Positions 35,079 through 42,840 of a DNA stretch of 64,000 nt are shown here, in pieces. The translations under genes were made by a program, and so were the position numbers. Position 1 is the first letter of the stretch; every line of letters begins with the position of its first letter. This DNA is from an uncultured Planctomycetaceae bacterium (GTDB taxonomy: Bacteria > Planctomycetota > Planctomycetia > Pirellulales > Thermoguttaceae). The notes beneath the pieces are model-generated. The model was not told the DNA's origin. It did not search any database and was given only the letters and a program-made list of their open reading frames with translations. The DNA lies in contig CAMJTU010000001.1 of the NCBI GenBank assembly GCA_946408825.1, forward strand, positions 124,001 through 188,000. The letters are read 5' to 3'.

Positions 35079-35399
35079 ATGTGGCTATTCACGAAACACG
35101 GTTTTTTCAGCGCGGTTCAGAATTGGGACGACGCGAGTTTGATTCACGTTCGGGCGCGATTTCAGGGCGATTTGGAAAAGCTCTGCGAAGCGTATGGCGT
35201 CGAGCCGAAGGTCGTGAGCCTGCCGGACGCGGACTATCCCTACCGCATGGACTTTGACCGCGAGAAGTTGGCGGAAATCGCCAAAAACGAGATCATGGCG
35301 ATCGACTACACGAACTTCAAGAACGCCGTTCACGACGGAACCGAGCGCGATTCCGCGTATATGGGCGTTTGGTCGACAATGAGACGGTATCAGAAGTAG
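35079..35399 (+). CDS. Conserved small protein, first of a tandem pair
   Basis: This 106-aa cytoplasmic protein is of unknown function. The ATG at 35079 has AAGGAG 8 bases upstream and gives the N-terminus MWLFTKHGFFSAVQ, shared exactly with the next gene. Other conserved phrases are LIHVRARF.GDLEKLC, DYPYRMDF, and the C-terminal IDYTNFKNAVHDGTERDSAY..VWSTMRRYQ. I recall similar proteins, starting MWLFT.YGFFS, in many bacteria including planctomycetes; none has a known role. It has no signal peptide, membrane segment or obvious catalytic motif. It lies next to a defence-type gene region but on the opposite strand. Confidence 0.8.
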   Translation: MWLFTKHGFFSAVQNWDDASLIHVRARFQGDLEKLCEAYGVEPKVVSLPDADYPYRMDFDREKLAEIAKNEIMAIDYTNFKNAVHDGTERDSAYMGVWSTMRRYQK

Positions 35400-35476
35400 T
35401 CTGGCGCAGACGTCGCATTTTGCCGTTGAAAACGCTAAGAGAACGCCTTTTGAACGACGAGAAAGGAGAAAAGCAT

Positions 35477-35794
35477 ATGTGGCTATTCACGAAACACGGA
35501 TTTTTCAGCGCGGTACAGAATAAGAACGACGCAAATCTGATTCATGTTCGCGCGCGGTTTAAGGGCGATTTGGAGAAACTCTGCAAAACGTACGGCGTCA
35601 CGCCAAGGGTCATGAACACGCCGCATTCGGACTATCCCTACCGCATGGATTTCAACCGCATTTCATGGATGGAGATCGTCAAATGCGAGGCGGTTACGAT
35701 CGACTATACGGACTTCGAAAACGCCGTCCACGACGGCACGAAACGCGACGCCGCCTATAAGGACGTCTGGGCGACGTTGAAGCGTTATCAGTAA
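35477..35794 (+). CDS. Conserved small protein, second of a tandem pair
   Basis: This 105-aa paralogue of the preceding gene is roughly two-thirds identical, with the same MWLFTKHGFFSAVQ start, DYPYRMDFNR centre and AVHDGTKRDAAYKDVWATLKRYQ end. The ATG at 35477 has AAAGGAG 8 bases upstream. It follows 77 bp after its twin, so both are probably on one transcript. Differences cluster in residues 40-75, where the first copy has an Asp/Glu-rich stretch and the second a more basic one. This fits a recent duplication followed by divergence. The function is unknown. Confidence 0.8.
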   Translation: MWLFTKHGFFSAVQNKNDANLIHVRARFKGDLEKLCKTYGVTPRVMNTPHSDYPYRMDFNRISWMEIVKCEAVTIDYTDFENAVHDGTKRDAAYKDVWATLKRYQ

Positions 35795-35852
35795 TCGCCG
35801 TGACAATTGGTTTCGCCCCGGCGCGATTGAACGTCGTGCCGCCGTCTCTTTT

Positions 35853-36158
35853 TTAGTTGACGATCCAGCGTCCGGCTTTTGTCGATCCGCTTCGGGCGAT
35901 TTTTCCGTCGCGCTTGAGTTTTTCGAGATAATACCTTATTTTAGACTCGCCGACTCCTAGAAGGACGGCGAGTCTCTTTTTCGTAACCGTTGGATCGAAA
36001 AGGAGTTGTTCCACAACTCGACGCTCGACGTCGTTCTTTCCGGCGCCCTTTTCTTGGTTGTTTCTTGGTCTTTTCTTGGTTGTTTTTCGACTGGCTCCCC
36101 CTTGGTTTTCTTCTGCTTGGATTCTCGCAAACTCTTCGTTAATATACGCTGTGACCAT
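35853..36158 (-). pseudogene. C-terminal remnant of an AlbA_2/RecG-like regulator
   Basis: The reading frame (open back to 36269, overlapping the HNH gene) encodes a basic linker (KKRPRNNQEKG) and a winged helix: VVEQLLFDPTVTKKRLAVLLGV, GESKIRYYLEKLKRDGKIARSGSTKAGRWIV. This is the C-terminal end typical of large AlbA_2-domain proteins (annotated as RecG-related or putative DNA-binding regulators), whose N-terminal 350 or so residues are missing here. A short independent protein from ATG 36158 is possible, but there is no clear ribosome binding site. I read it as the stump of a deleted gene, cut by the arrival or rearrangement of the HNH/ATPase module. Confidence 0.6.
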
Positions 36159-36211
36159 TGTGTAATCGTCGTCGTTCGTCGGTTCAAAGACAAGCTCGGA
36201 CGTCTTTACGA

Positions 36212-36862
36212 TTAAAGGTCGAAATCTTGAGTTCTTCGTCGCAGGAGCGAACAATAGACAGAAAAACAATCTTGTTCCTTGTGGAGTTCCAAGAATTCTT
36301 CGACTTGTTCCTCTGTCGGATTATATTTGCAGAAGGAGGCGACGTTCTCGGCGACGCGTCTGCGAATTCCTTTTAGCCGCGTCGAATTTGCCAAATTGAA
36401 AACGCGGATTGTTTCAAGAGCGCGTTTCTCGGCGCGCTTGTCGCTGTTTTGGGCGCGAATACTTCCGTCAACCGGAGAGTATGAGAAGAAATCTTGAGGA
36501 TCGTCCGACGAGGGGTCGACAATATTTTCGACGTTGAAATCGATTCTCTTGTGATCTTTATAAAAACCGCAAGAATCCTCGTTGCAGCAGGAGAGAAATA
36601 AGTTGTTCCAGTTGAATTCAAGGGTTGGCGCGTTGGAACGACGCTGTAAATGTTCAACGTGCGCGTCGAGACGACCGTTCTTTTTTCTCAGGCGTACGTC
36701 GCAATATGCGCAACATCCACGCTGCGCGTCGTAGAGACTCCGCTGGATTGTTTCTTTCACGCGACGCCCCTCGTCCGTTTTATCAAGTTCGTTCCATCGA
36801 TGAAATTTTTTCTTCGCTTTTAGGAGACGTTTAGGCGCTTCGCCGCGATGAAATTGACGCAT
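36212..36862 (-). CDS. ptuB: HNH endonuclease, PtuB-like (Septu / retron-type effector)
   Basis: This 216-aa HNH nuclease is predicted to be the effector of an anti-phage pair with the preceding ATPase. GCCAYCDVRL (two Cys pairs in the zinc-finger part) and DAHVEHLQRRS (the His of the HNH motif) lie near residues 48-80; NWNNLFLSCCNEDSCGFYK gives the Asn and a second Cys group. It resembles PtuB of Septu and of Ec78-like retrons. The start ATG lies 3 bp after the ATPase stop, with GAGGAA inside the end of that gene serving as binding site, so translation is coupled. No reverse transcriptase is present, which favours Septu over a retron. Confidence 0.82.
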   Translation of the reverse strand: MRQFHRGEAPKRLLKAKKKFHRWNELDKTDEGRRVKETIQRSLYDAQRGCCAYCDVRLRKKNGRLDAHVEHLQRRSNAPTLEFNWNNLFLSCCNEDSCGFYKDHKRIDFNVENIVDPSSDDPQDFFSYSPVDGSIRAQNSDKRAEKRALETIRVFNLANSTRLKGIRRRVAENVASFCKYNPTEEQVEEFLELHKEQDCFSVYCSLLRRRTQDFDL

Positions 36863-36865
36863 GAA

Positions 36866-38227
36866 TTATTCCTCGTTGTTTCCCGACTCCCTCTTCGTCG
36901 CGTATCGTCTGAACAACTCGATCCTTTCAAGAGGAGGATAATTCACGCCAAAATGGTCTGATAGAATTTGATATAGGCGTTTTCCCGATTCGGTTTCACC
37001 CTGATTCTCTTGAACCATTTGGTCATACTGCCTTAATTTAGCGACGAAAGGGTCGTTAAAGGGCGCCGGCTCGACGCCGAAAACCTCAAGTAGCGCGTTC
37101 TGGCTTTCAACGCCTTGAGTTTGAGCGAAAGGCTCTTGCACGTCGTCGTCGATCAGAATACGAACGCATTTTTGCGGAACGGAAGAAACGACTTGCGGGC
37201 TGTGAGTCGTCGCGATAAATTGAATTCTGGGAAAGATCGAACGAAGCGTTGGCAATATTACCTGTTGCCATGCAGGATGGAGGTGCAATTCGACCTCGTC
37301 GATGAGAACGATTCCCGGCGTCTCTTTTAACGCGTCGCGTTCGAGATGTGGATTGAGCTTGGCGCAACGGAACGCAATATCCCCGACGAGACCGACGACA
37401 ATCTTGACTCCTGCGCTAAGCGAATCGATAGGAATTCGCGTCTTACGTTCCGTGTCGATCACCCAAATTCCATGGGCAAAATCGGAAACGACTTCGCGCC
37501 AGCCCGCCGGTTCTAGCGCCCTGCGTAGCGCCTCTTTAATCGGTTCAAGTTGGGAACGGTAACGGCGCGCTTTTTTTTCGTCAAATCCTGGGTCGTTCAT
37601 GACGCGCCGCTGTTCTTCCGCGAAAACGGCAAATTCTAACGCAGGAAACCAAATGCTAAATTCCTTGTAGCCTGACTTCGGATTGACGGCGTCCGAGTAT
37701 CCGAAATCCCTGCCCATCGCCAACGTCTTGGCGATCCTGCGCTCCGTTAATCGTTCGCCAGCCCATAATCTTGAGTCGCCGTAATAGGCGACGATCGGCC
37801 AGGTTGACGCCTGATTCGTCTCGTTGAGGAGCTTTCGCGCGTATTGAGCGAGGGGTTTGGCGTCTTTGGTCGTCGTTGCGACTCGTTTTTTCGAGGCGGT
37901 AAAACCGCGTTTAATCACGACGGGGGCTTCGAACGATTCATCGATGAACGTCGCGGATATTTCAACGTCTCCGCAGATTGAAACTTGATTGTCGTGGAGT
38001 TTCGTTCGTTGGTCGGAAATTTTCAGAACGCCGCCAGTCGCGTTTGGCATCGTTCCGACGAACGTTCCCAACGAGATATTGACCGCGTCAAGAATCGACG
38101 TCTTGCCGCCGCCGTTTGGAGCGACGAAAAGCGTAAGTCCTCCGCCGTCGTTTGCGTCGAGATCAAAATCGACGCGCAGATTTTCAAATCGACGAAAATC
38201 TTTTAATATAAGCGATTGAATTCTCAT
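36866..38227 (-). CDS. ptuA: AAA (SMC/ABC-type) ATPase, PtuA-like
   Basis: This 453-aa ATPase is paired with the HNH nuclease. The ATG at 38227 gives the typical start MRIQSLILKDFRRFENL; the frame is open back to 38416 without a better site. Walker A is APNGGGKTS near residue 37. The signature-like region is IDSLSAGVKIVVGLVGD. Walker B is GIVLIDEVELHLHP with the catalytic Glu, and the switch His is in IATTHSPQV. A coiled middle part separates the two halves. Such ATPases sense infection and control the HNH partner in Septu. It lies 140 bp downstream of a SLOG-domain gene on the same strand. Confidence 0.87.
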   Translation of the reverse strand: MRIQSLILKDFRRFENLRVDFDLDANDGGGLTLFVAPNGGGKTSILDAVNISLGTFVGTMPNATGGVLKISDQRTKLHDNQVSICGDVEISATFIDESFEAPVVIKRGFTASKKRVATTTKDAKPLAQYARKLLNETNQASTWPIVAYYGDSRLWAGERLTERRIAKTLAMGRDFGYSDAVNPKSGYKEFSIWFPALEFAVFAEEQRRVMNDPGFDEKKARRYRSQLEPIKEALRRALEPAGWREVVSDFAHGIWVIDTERKTRIPIDSLSAGVKIVVGLVGDIAFRCAKLNPHLERDALKETPGIVLIDEVELHLHPAWQQVILPTLRSIFPRIQFIATTHSPQVVSSVPQKCVRILIDDDVQEPFAQTQGVESQNALLEVFGVEPAPFNDPFVAKLRQYDQMVQENQGETESGKRLYQILSDHFGVNYPPLERIELFRRYATKRESGNNEE

Positions 38228-38367
38228 TATCGATCTCAAATGGTCAGCGTTTGGCGTTCGTCGTGTTGAAAAGTCTAAAACGCCTCTCTTGGGACGCGAT
38301 CCCTTGTCGAGCCGATTGTACGATCTCGGGGGCGTCGAGTCAAGCGATTGAGTTGCAAAAGTCGCCG

Positions 38368-39060
38368 TTATCGAGCAATTTGCGCAAGGAAGCGCGTTAT
38401 TTCGTCCAATTCGCAACCGAATGTCGCGACGGAAATCGCGCCGGGATTAGCGAGTATCTCGGGAGAATATGTTTTAACGCTGTCCGGCGTTCTGACGCGT
38501 CTGCTCTCGGGCGTCATGACGTTGACGACGGCGCCGGGACGACCTGCGTAAAACTCGCATGTCGCGCTCAGAACGACGTCGACGGTTCCGCCCGGTTTGA
38601 CGGTCGACGCGTCGCCGCTCCAGTAGGCGAGGAGAACGTCGGAATTCGCGACGAGATAGTCGCGTAGCGCGGAATACTGCTCGACGCGGTTCCATTGACC
38701 CGACGCGTCGACTCTTCGCGGCGTTTCGACGATCTCGTCGCACCGCGATAGGATCGACTCAAATTCTTCGAGTTCGTCGGATTTGAAGTCGTCGCGGTAG
38801 TCTTCATGGGGCATGGGCAAAACGGCGCGAAGGCGGAGCCGCGAGCCCGCGCCCCGTTCTTTTTCTTCCAAAACGGCGCGCGCCGCGATCGTGTCCGCGC
38901 CGACCGCCAAGCCGGTGCAGACCCAGATCGTCGCGCCTGTCTCTTCCGCCGCGTCGTTTAGCGTTCGCGTCAACAAGCGACTCGCGTTCTCAATCGCGGG
39001 AATAGCGTCAGGAACGATATGACGGCGCCCCGTGACTCCGACGACGATTTCTCTCTTCAT
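38368..39060 (-). CDS. SLOG-superfamily protein, possible nucleotide sensor
   Basis: This 230-aa cytoplasmic protein resembles the SLOG/LSDAT group, Rossmann-like domains that bind or process nucleotides or nucleotide-derived ligands in immune-type systems. VGVTGRRHI (usually VGVTGHR) near the start, WVCTGLAVGADTIAARAVLE with the Gly-rich loop, RAVLPMPHEDYRDDF, then ALRDYLVANSDVLLAYWSG match the pattern. The His of VTGHR is shifted by one (GRRH). The Septu-like ATPase/HNH pair begins 140 bp downstream on the same strand, so a regulatory link with them is possible. The family is well placed by motif; the ligand is unknown. Confidence 0.72.
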   Translation of the reverse strand: MKREIVVGVTGRRHIVPDAIPAIENASRLLTRTLNDAAEETGATIWVCTGLAVGADTIAARAVLEEKERGAGSRLRLRAVLPMPHEDYRDDFKSDELEEFESILSRCDEIVETPRRVDASGQWNRVEQYSALRDYLVANSDVLLAYWSGDASTVKPGGTVDVVLSATCEFYAGRPGAVVNVMTPESRRVRTPDSVKTYSPEILANPGAISVATFGCELDEITRFLAQIAR

Positions 39061-39151
39061 AAAGCGTTAGGTTCCTTCGTTTAAAAAAGAAGAACCGCGT
39101 CCACAACGAACGCGGCTCTTACGGTTAACGTCATATCGGCGTTTCAACGTC

Positions 39152-41098
39152 TCACTTTTCCGGACCGATCGAGAAGCCCTTGCAGAAGAGCCCGTCGTCC
39201 TCGACGACGCCGAAGAAGACGCTGAAACCGATCGTGTCGGCGATCGAGCTGTCGAAAGGCGGCAACGCGGAACCGTCGAATTTGATTTCGCGAGGCGTCT
39301 TCTGGCCGGGCGGGGTGAGAATTACGTTGAGGAGTCTTGCGCCGAGCGTCTTGCCGGTGGGAATCTTACCCTGGCGGAACAACTCGTAGTTTTCGCGAAG
39401 TCCGTCGATATTGCGACTGTACCCTCGCGCAAAGACGCCGTTTGCCGCCGCGGGCTCCTGCGCTAGATATTGCATCGCGCGCTTATGCTCGGGTGAGTCG
39501 AGTACGGACGGAGCGTCGGCGGGAAGGTTGAAGACCTTGTTCTGGAGCTGTTTAACGTCGTTGGAGACGTAGAACGCGCCGTTGGCGACGCCGAAAACCG
39601 CGCCCTTGATGAGTTCCGTTTCAACGCCAGGTTCCGCTTTCGGTTGAGGAGCGCCGGGACGAGCGGCTCCAGGTCGGACCGCGCCGGGGCGAACTGCGCC
39701 GGGGCGGACGCCGCCGGGACGCGTCGTCGAACTCGCCTTTTCATTCTGCTTCTGCGGAGCGTACTGCCAGAACACGTTACCCGAAATCTGGACCTTCTGG
39801 AAGTCGGGGTCGGATTCGAACATCCTCGTCAACGCGTCGGAGACGATCTCCTCTTTGCCTTCGACGATGTTGAAGGAGAAGAGGAACTTCTCACCGTCGG
39901 CGACGGCGTCCTGGTCGAATTCGTTTGTCGAGGAAATCTGGCGTCCGAAATTCGCGATTAAATCGGAACGGACGTTGACCTGAGGCCCGAGCTTGTCGTT
40001 TTCCAGCGAGTCGAGGACGTCGTTCCACGCGCCGTCGGTCTCGATGAACGCGTCGAAGAGCGGTCCGAGATTATTGAAGGTCGTGAGCGCGTTGAGGTTG
40101 ACCAGCGTGTAACGCGCCGCGTTTTTACCGACCCACTTGGGCGGTTCAAGAACGTCGGAGTTCGTAAAGGAGAGCGCGCGTAGCGCCTTAGTCGGCGCTT
40201 CTGGAATGTAGACCTTCAAGCGGTAGACGCACTCGTAGTTGTCCGTCGTGAAATCGATCGTGCCGCCGACGCCCTTGATTCCGTCGAAGCCCTGACTCGA
40301 AAGGACCGCGAAGGGCGATTTTCCCTTGAGATCTTCCGTCGGCACGAGCGAACGGATCGCCTCGCCCGCGAGGAGCGGACTCGCGAAGACGCGAATCTGC
40401 GGCGCGGCCTTCGACTTGGCGTCCTGCGCGCAGCGCGCGAAAACTGCTTTATATTCCGGACGTTCGTCGAGCGCCGGCTCTTTGCCGCCCGCGAGCTTCG
40501 CAAGCAACAGTTCCGCGAGATATTTCTGGTCGGTCGCGATAAGAAGCTGCGGCAACGCGACGTACCACGCGGTCGTGACCAATCCCGTTTTCGAATTCGG
40601 GAACGTCAAAACGGTCGCTTCGACAGACTGACGACCGACGACAATGCGTTCCTTGGTCGCTTCGCCGTTCTGCTTGCTCGTCGTCTGACGAATGAGCCTC
40701 ACGAGAAAGTCGTTGACCTCCGACGCGTTTCCGGCGACGTTCATCATCACGGCAAATCCCGGCTTTTTACCCGGAATCGCGATCAAACCGCCGGCGATTT
40801 CGCCCGACGGCAACGCCGTGAAGTCTTCAAGATTGAGTCCTAGACGATTCGGCCACGCTTCCTCGATCTGCTGACGAAGCGAGTCGCGAAACTCTTGAAA
40901 TTGCGGCGACGCGAGCGCCTCGTGAAGTTTCGTCGCGCTCCAGTGGTCGCCAAGATTCTTGACGTTGTCAATGGAGAAGTATATTTGCGTCGATTGCGGG
41001 AAGCAACGGTCTAATTTAAACTGCTGCGCATAGAGCGCCGAAGTCGTAAGGAAGAAGCAGACCACGGATAAAAAAACTCGCAATTTCTGCTTATTCAT
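39152..41098 (-). CDS. Secreted protein of unknown function with RPGA repeats
   Basis: This 648-aa exported protein starts at ATG 41098, with AAGGAG 9 bases upstream; the frame runs open to 41248. A Sec signal peptide (KLRVFLSVVCFFLTTSALYAQ, about 24 residues) leads to a mature part starting FKLDRCFPQSTQIYFSIDNVKNLGDH. Mixed alpha/beta sequence follows with no motif I recognise. Near residue 500 there is a low-complexity stretch of repeated RPG-A/V units (DNA about 39655-39720), probably a flexible linker, followed by a second short domain. Similar large secreted proteins are common in planctomycetes without known role. It is a single gene, divergent from the HD hydrolase. Confidence 0.7.
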   Translation of the reverse strand: MNKQKLRVFLSVVCFFLTTSALYAQQFKLDRCFPQSTQIYFSIDNVKNLGDHWSATKLHEALASPQFQEFRDSLRQQIEEAWPNRLGLNLEDFTALPSGEIAGGLIAIPGKKPGFAVMMNVAGNASEVNDFLVRLIRQTTSKQNGEATKERIVVGRQSVEATVLTFPNSKTGLVTTAWYVALPQLLIATDQKYLAELLLAKLAGGKEPALDERPEYKAVFARCAQDAKSKAAPQIRVFASPLLAGEAIRSLVPTEDLKGKSPFAVLSSQGFDGIKGVGGTIDFTTDNYECVYRLKVYIPEAPTKALRALSFTNSDVLEPPKWVGKNAARYTLVNLNALTTFNNLGPLFDAFIETDGAWNDVLDSLENDKLGPQVNVRSDLIANFGRQISSTNEFDQDAVADGEKFLFSFNIVEGKEEIVSDALTRMFESDPDFQKVQISGNVFWQYAPQKQNEKASSTTRPGGVRPGAVRPGAVRPGAARPGAPQPKAEPGVETELIKGAVFGVANGAFYVSNDVKQLQNKVFNLPADAPSVLDSPEHKRAMQYLAQEPAAANGVFARGYSRNIDGLRENYELFRQGKIPTGKTLGARLLNVILTPPGQKTPREIKFDGSALPPFDSSIADTIGFSVFFGVVEDDGLFCKGFSIGPEK

Positions 41099-41358
41099 AC
41101 TTGCAAACTCCTTACAAATGGGAAAAATACAGTCGTCGTGGCGCGACAGGCGCCGCCGACCCCATACTAAGTCAATATAACCGTTTTTATGGAATGACGC
41201 CAGTCGGGTTGACGGATTCGCGGGCAATATTTCCATTATTTTTAACAAACGTTCAGGAACAGTTTTAATATTTTACGCAATTTCCTCAGTTCACAGCGGA
41301 GCGGGGCCTTTTCTACGCGCCGGAGAGATTGCGCCTGAGCGCTTCACGAGAGAAAAAC

Positions 41359-42840
41359 GTGTCAGACGATTTTATTAAGGAACGTTATCAGTCGGAAACA
41401 CTTGTTCACGATTCGATTCATGGATATATAACGATCGCGTCTCCTTCGAGCGAGCCGCAACCGGGCGAAACCGCTTACGAACGGGATTTGGTCGACTCCC
41501 CGTGGCTCCAGCGTTTGCGTCAGATTCATCAACTTCAAACGGCGTGGCTCGTCTATCCGACGGCGGAACATTCGAGATTTCCTCACGCGCTCGGGACGAT
41601 GCGCCTCGCGAGCCGCGTCTGGGACGCTTGGCATGAGAGCTTCTATCGCGTTTTTGAAGAGAATCCGTCCCTTCTCGAAGGGGAGAGCGCGGAAGAACGT
41701 CGTCCGGTTCCTTCGCGGCGGTGCGTGGAAGAGCTTCTTCGCGTCGCCGGACTTCTTCACGACGTCGGCCACGGGCCCTTCGGACATTTCTTTGACGACA
41801 ATTACCTTTCGCGCTATAAGACGCCCACGGGCGACCAGTTGACGCACGAGACGCTCGGCGCGGAAATCGTGCGCAGAGAACTCGCCGACACGATTTCCGG
41901 AATTCGTCGCTCTCCGAGCGGCGTCTTCAAAGAGGGCGAGCGCCTTTTCCCCGACGACGTCGCGTTTCTCATCGTCCGTCCCCGTTCGGAAGACGCCGAC
42001 CGACGCCGTCCGGCGTGGCTACGGATGCTGCGACTTCTTTTCTCGGGGCTATACACGGTCGACAATATGGATTTCGTGCTTCGCGATTCTTACGCGTCCG
42101 GCGTTAGCGTGAAACCTTACGACCTCAACCGCCTGATTCATTACACGTTCTTCACGGATCGCGGACTGACGCTGCACCGCAAGGGCGTCGGGTCGCTTTT
42201 GAATTTTCTCGAGGCGCGCTCGGGGCTTTTCCGTTCCGTCTACTATCATCGAACGGTTCGCGCGATCGACGTCGAACTTGCCGATCTCTTTCGCGAAGGC
42301 GCCGACTTGCTCTATCCGTACGGAAACCCGTTAGATTCCCTTGAAGAATACCTTCGTTTCACGGATTGGTCGTTGCTTTCCGACGTGAGAACGTGGGACC
42401 GTTCCGACGATCCGCGAAAACAAAAACTCTCCAAGCCATGGCGCGATCTTCTCGAACGCCGGATTTCATGGCGGTTGCTCGCGGAAAAAACGTTTCTTTT
42501 TAAGGACGGCGATTCCGAAGAGGCGTCCGTTTTTTCGTCGCCAAGGCTCTTTGAGGCCGCGCTGCGCGACAGATTGCCCCAAACGCTTCAGTCGACGCCG
42601 CTGCGGTTTGACGTCGCCAGAGCGTCCTATCGTCCCGAGTCGGTCGCGTCCAAAAACTATCTGTATCAACCGGAGACGGACTCGATAGCGCCTCTTTTGC
42701 AGGATCCCATTCTAGGACAGTCTCCGAAGAGCATTAGGGTGTGCCGTGTTTACGGTAAGTCGCGAGAAGGGCGCGACGAGATCGTCGCGGCGTTCAATCA
42801 ACTCGTCGACGGCAAAATCGACGAGGTTACGAACATATGA
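41359..42840 (+). CDS. HD-domain phosphohydrolase (SAMHD1/dGTPase-like)
   Basis: This predicted metal-dependent phosphohydrolase is about 493 aa. The start is uncertain: no ATG is usable; GTG at 41359 or TTG at 41329 are the options, and I chose GTG because the TTG has its GGAGAG too close. The family opening VHDSIHGYI is followed by the metal ligands: His in AEHSRFPHALG, His-Asp in LLHDVGHGPFGH, and Asp in YTVDNMDFVLRDS. This is the pattern of SAMHD1-like enzymes that hydrolyse dNTPs or other nucleotides. The stop overlaps the start of the glycosyltransferase gene (ATGA, 42837-42840), so the two are coupled. The substrate is not known. Confidence 0.9.
   Translation: MSDDFIKERYQSETLVHDSIHGYITIASPSSEPQPGETAYERDLVDSPWLQRLRQIHQLQTAWLVYPTAEHSRFPHALGTMRLASRVWDAWHESFYRVFEENPSLLEGESAEERRPVPSRRCVEELLRVAGLLHDVGHGPFGHFFDDNYLSRYKTPTGDQLTHETLGAEIVRRELADTISGIRRSPSGVFKEGERLFPDDVAFLIVRPRSEDADRRRPAWLRMLRLLFSGLYTVDNMDFVLRDSYASGVSVKPYDLNRLIHYTFFTDRGLTLHRKGVGSLLNFLEARSGLFRSVYYHRTVRAIDVELADLFREGADLLYPYGNPLDSLEEYLRFTDWSLLSDVRTWDRSDDPRKQKLSKPWRDLLERRISWRLLAEKTFLFKDGDSEEASVFSSPRLFEAALRDRLPQTLQSTPLRFDVARASYRPESVASKNYLYQPETDSIAPLLQDPILGQSPKSIRVCRVYGKSREGRDEIVAAFNQLVDGKIDEVTNI

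Noticed and set aside
36212..38227. Retron of the Ec78 type
   Set aside because: The ATPase and HNH proteins fit, but no reverse transcriptase or msr/msd-like sequence was found nearby, so a Septu-like pair is the better reading.
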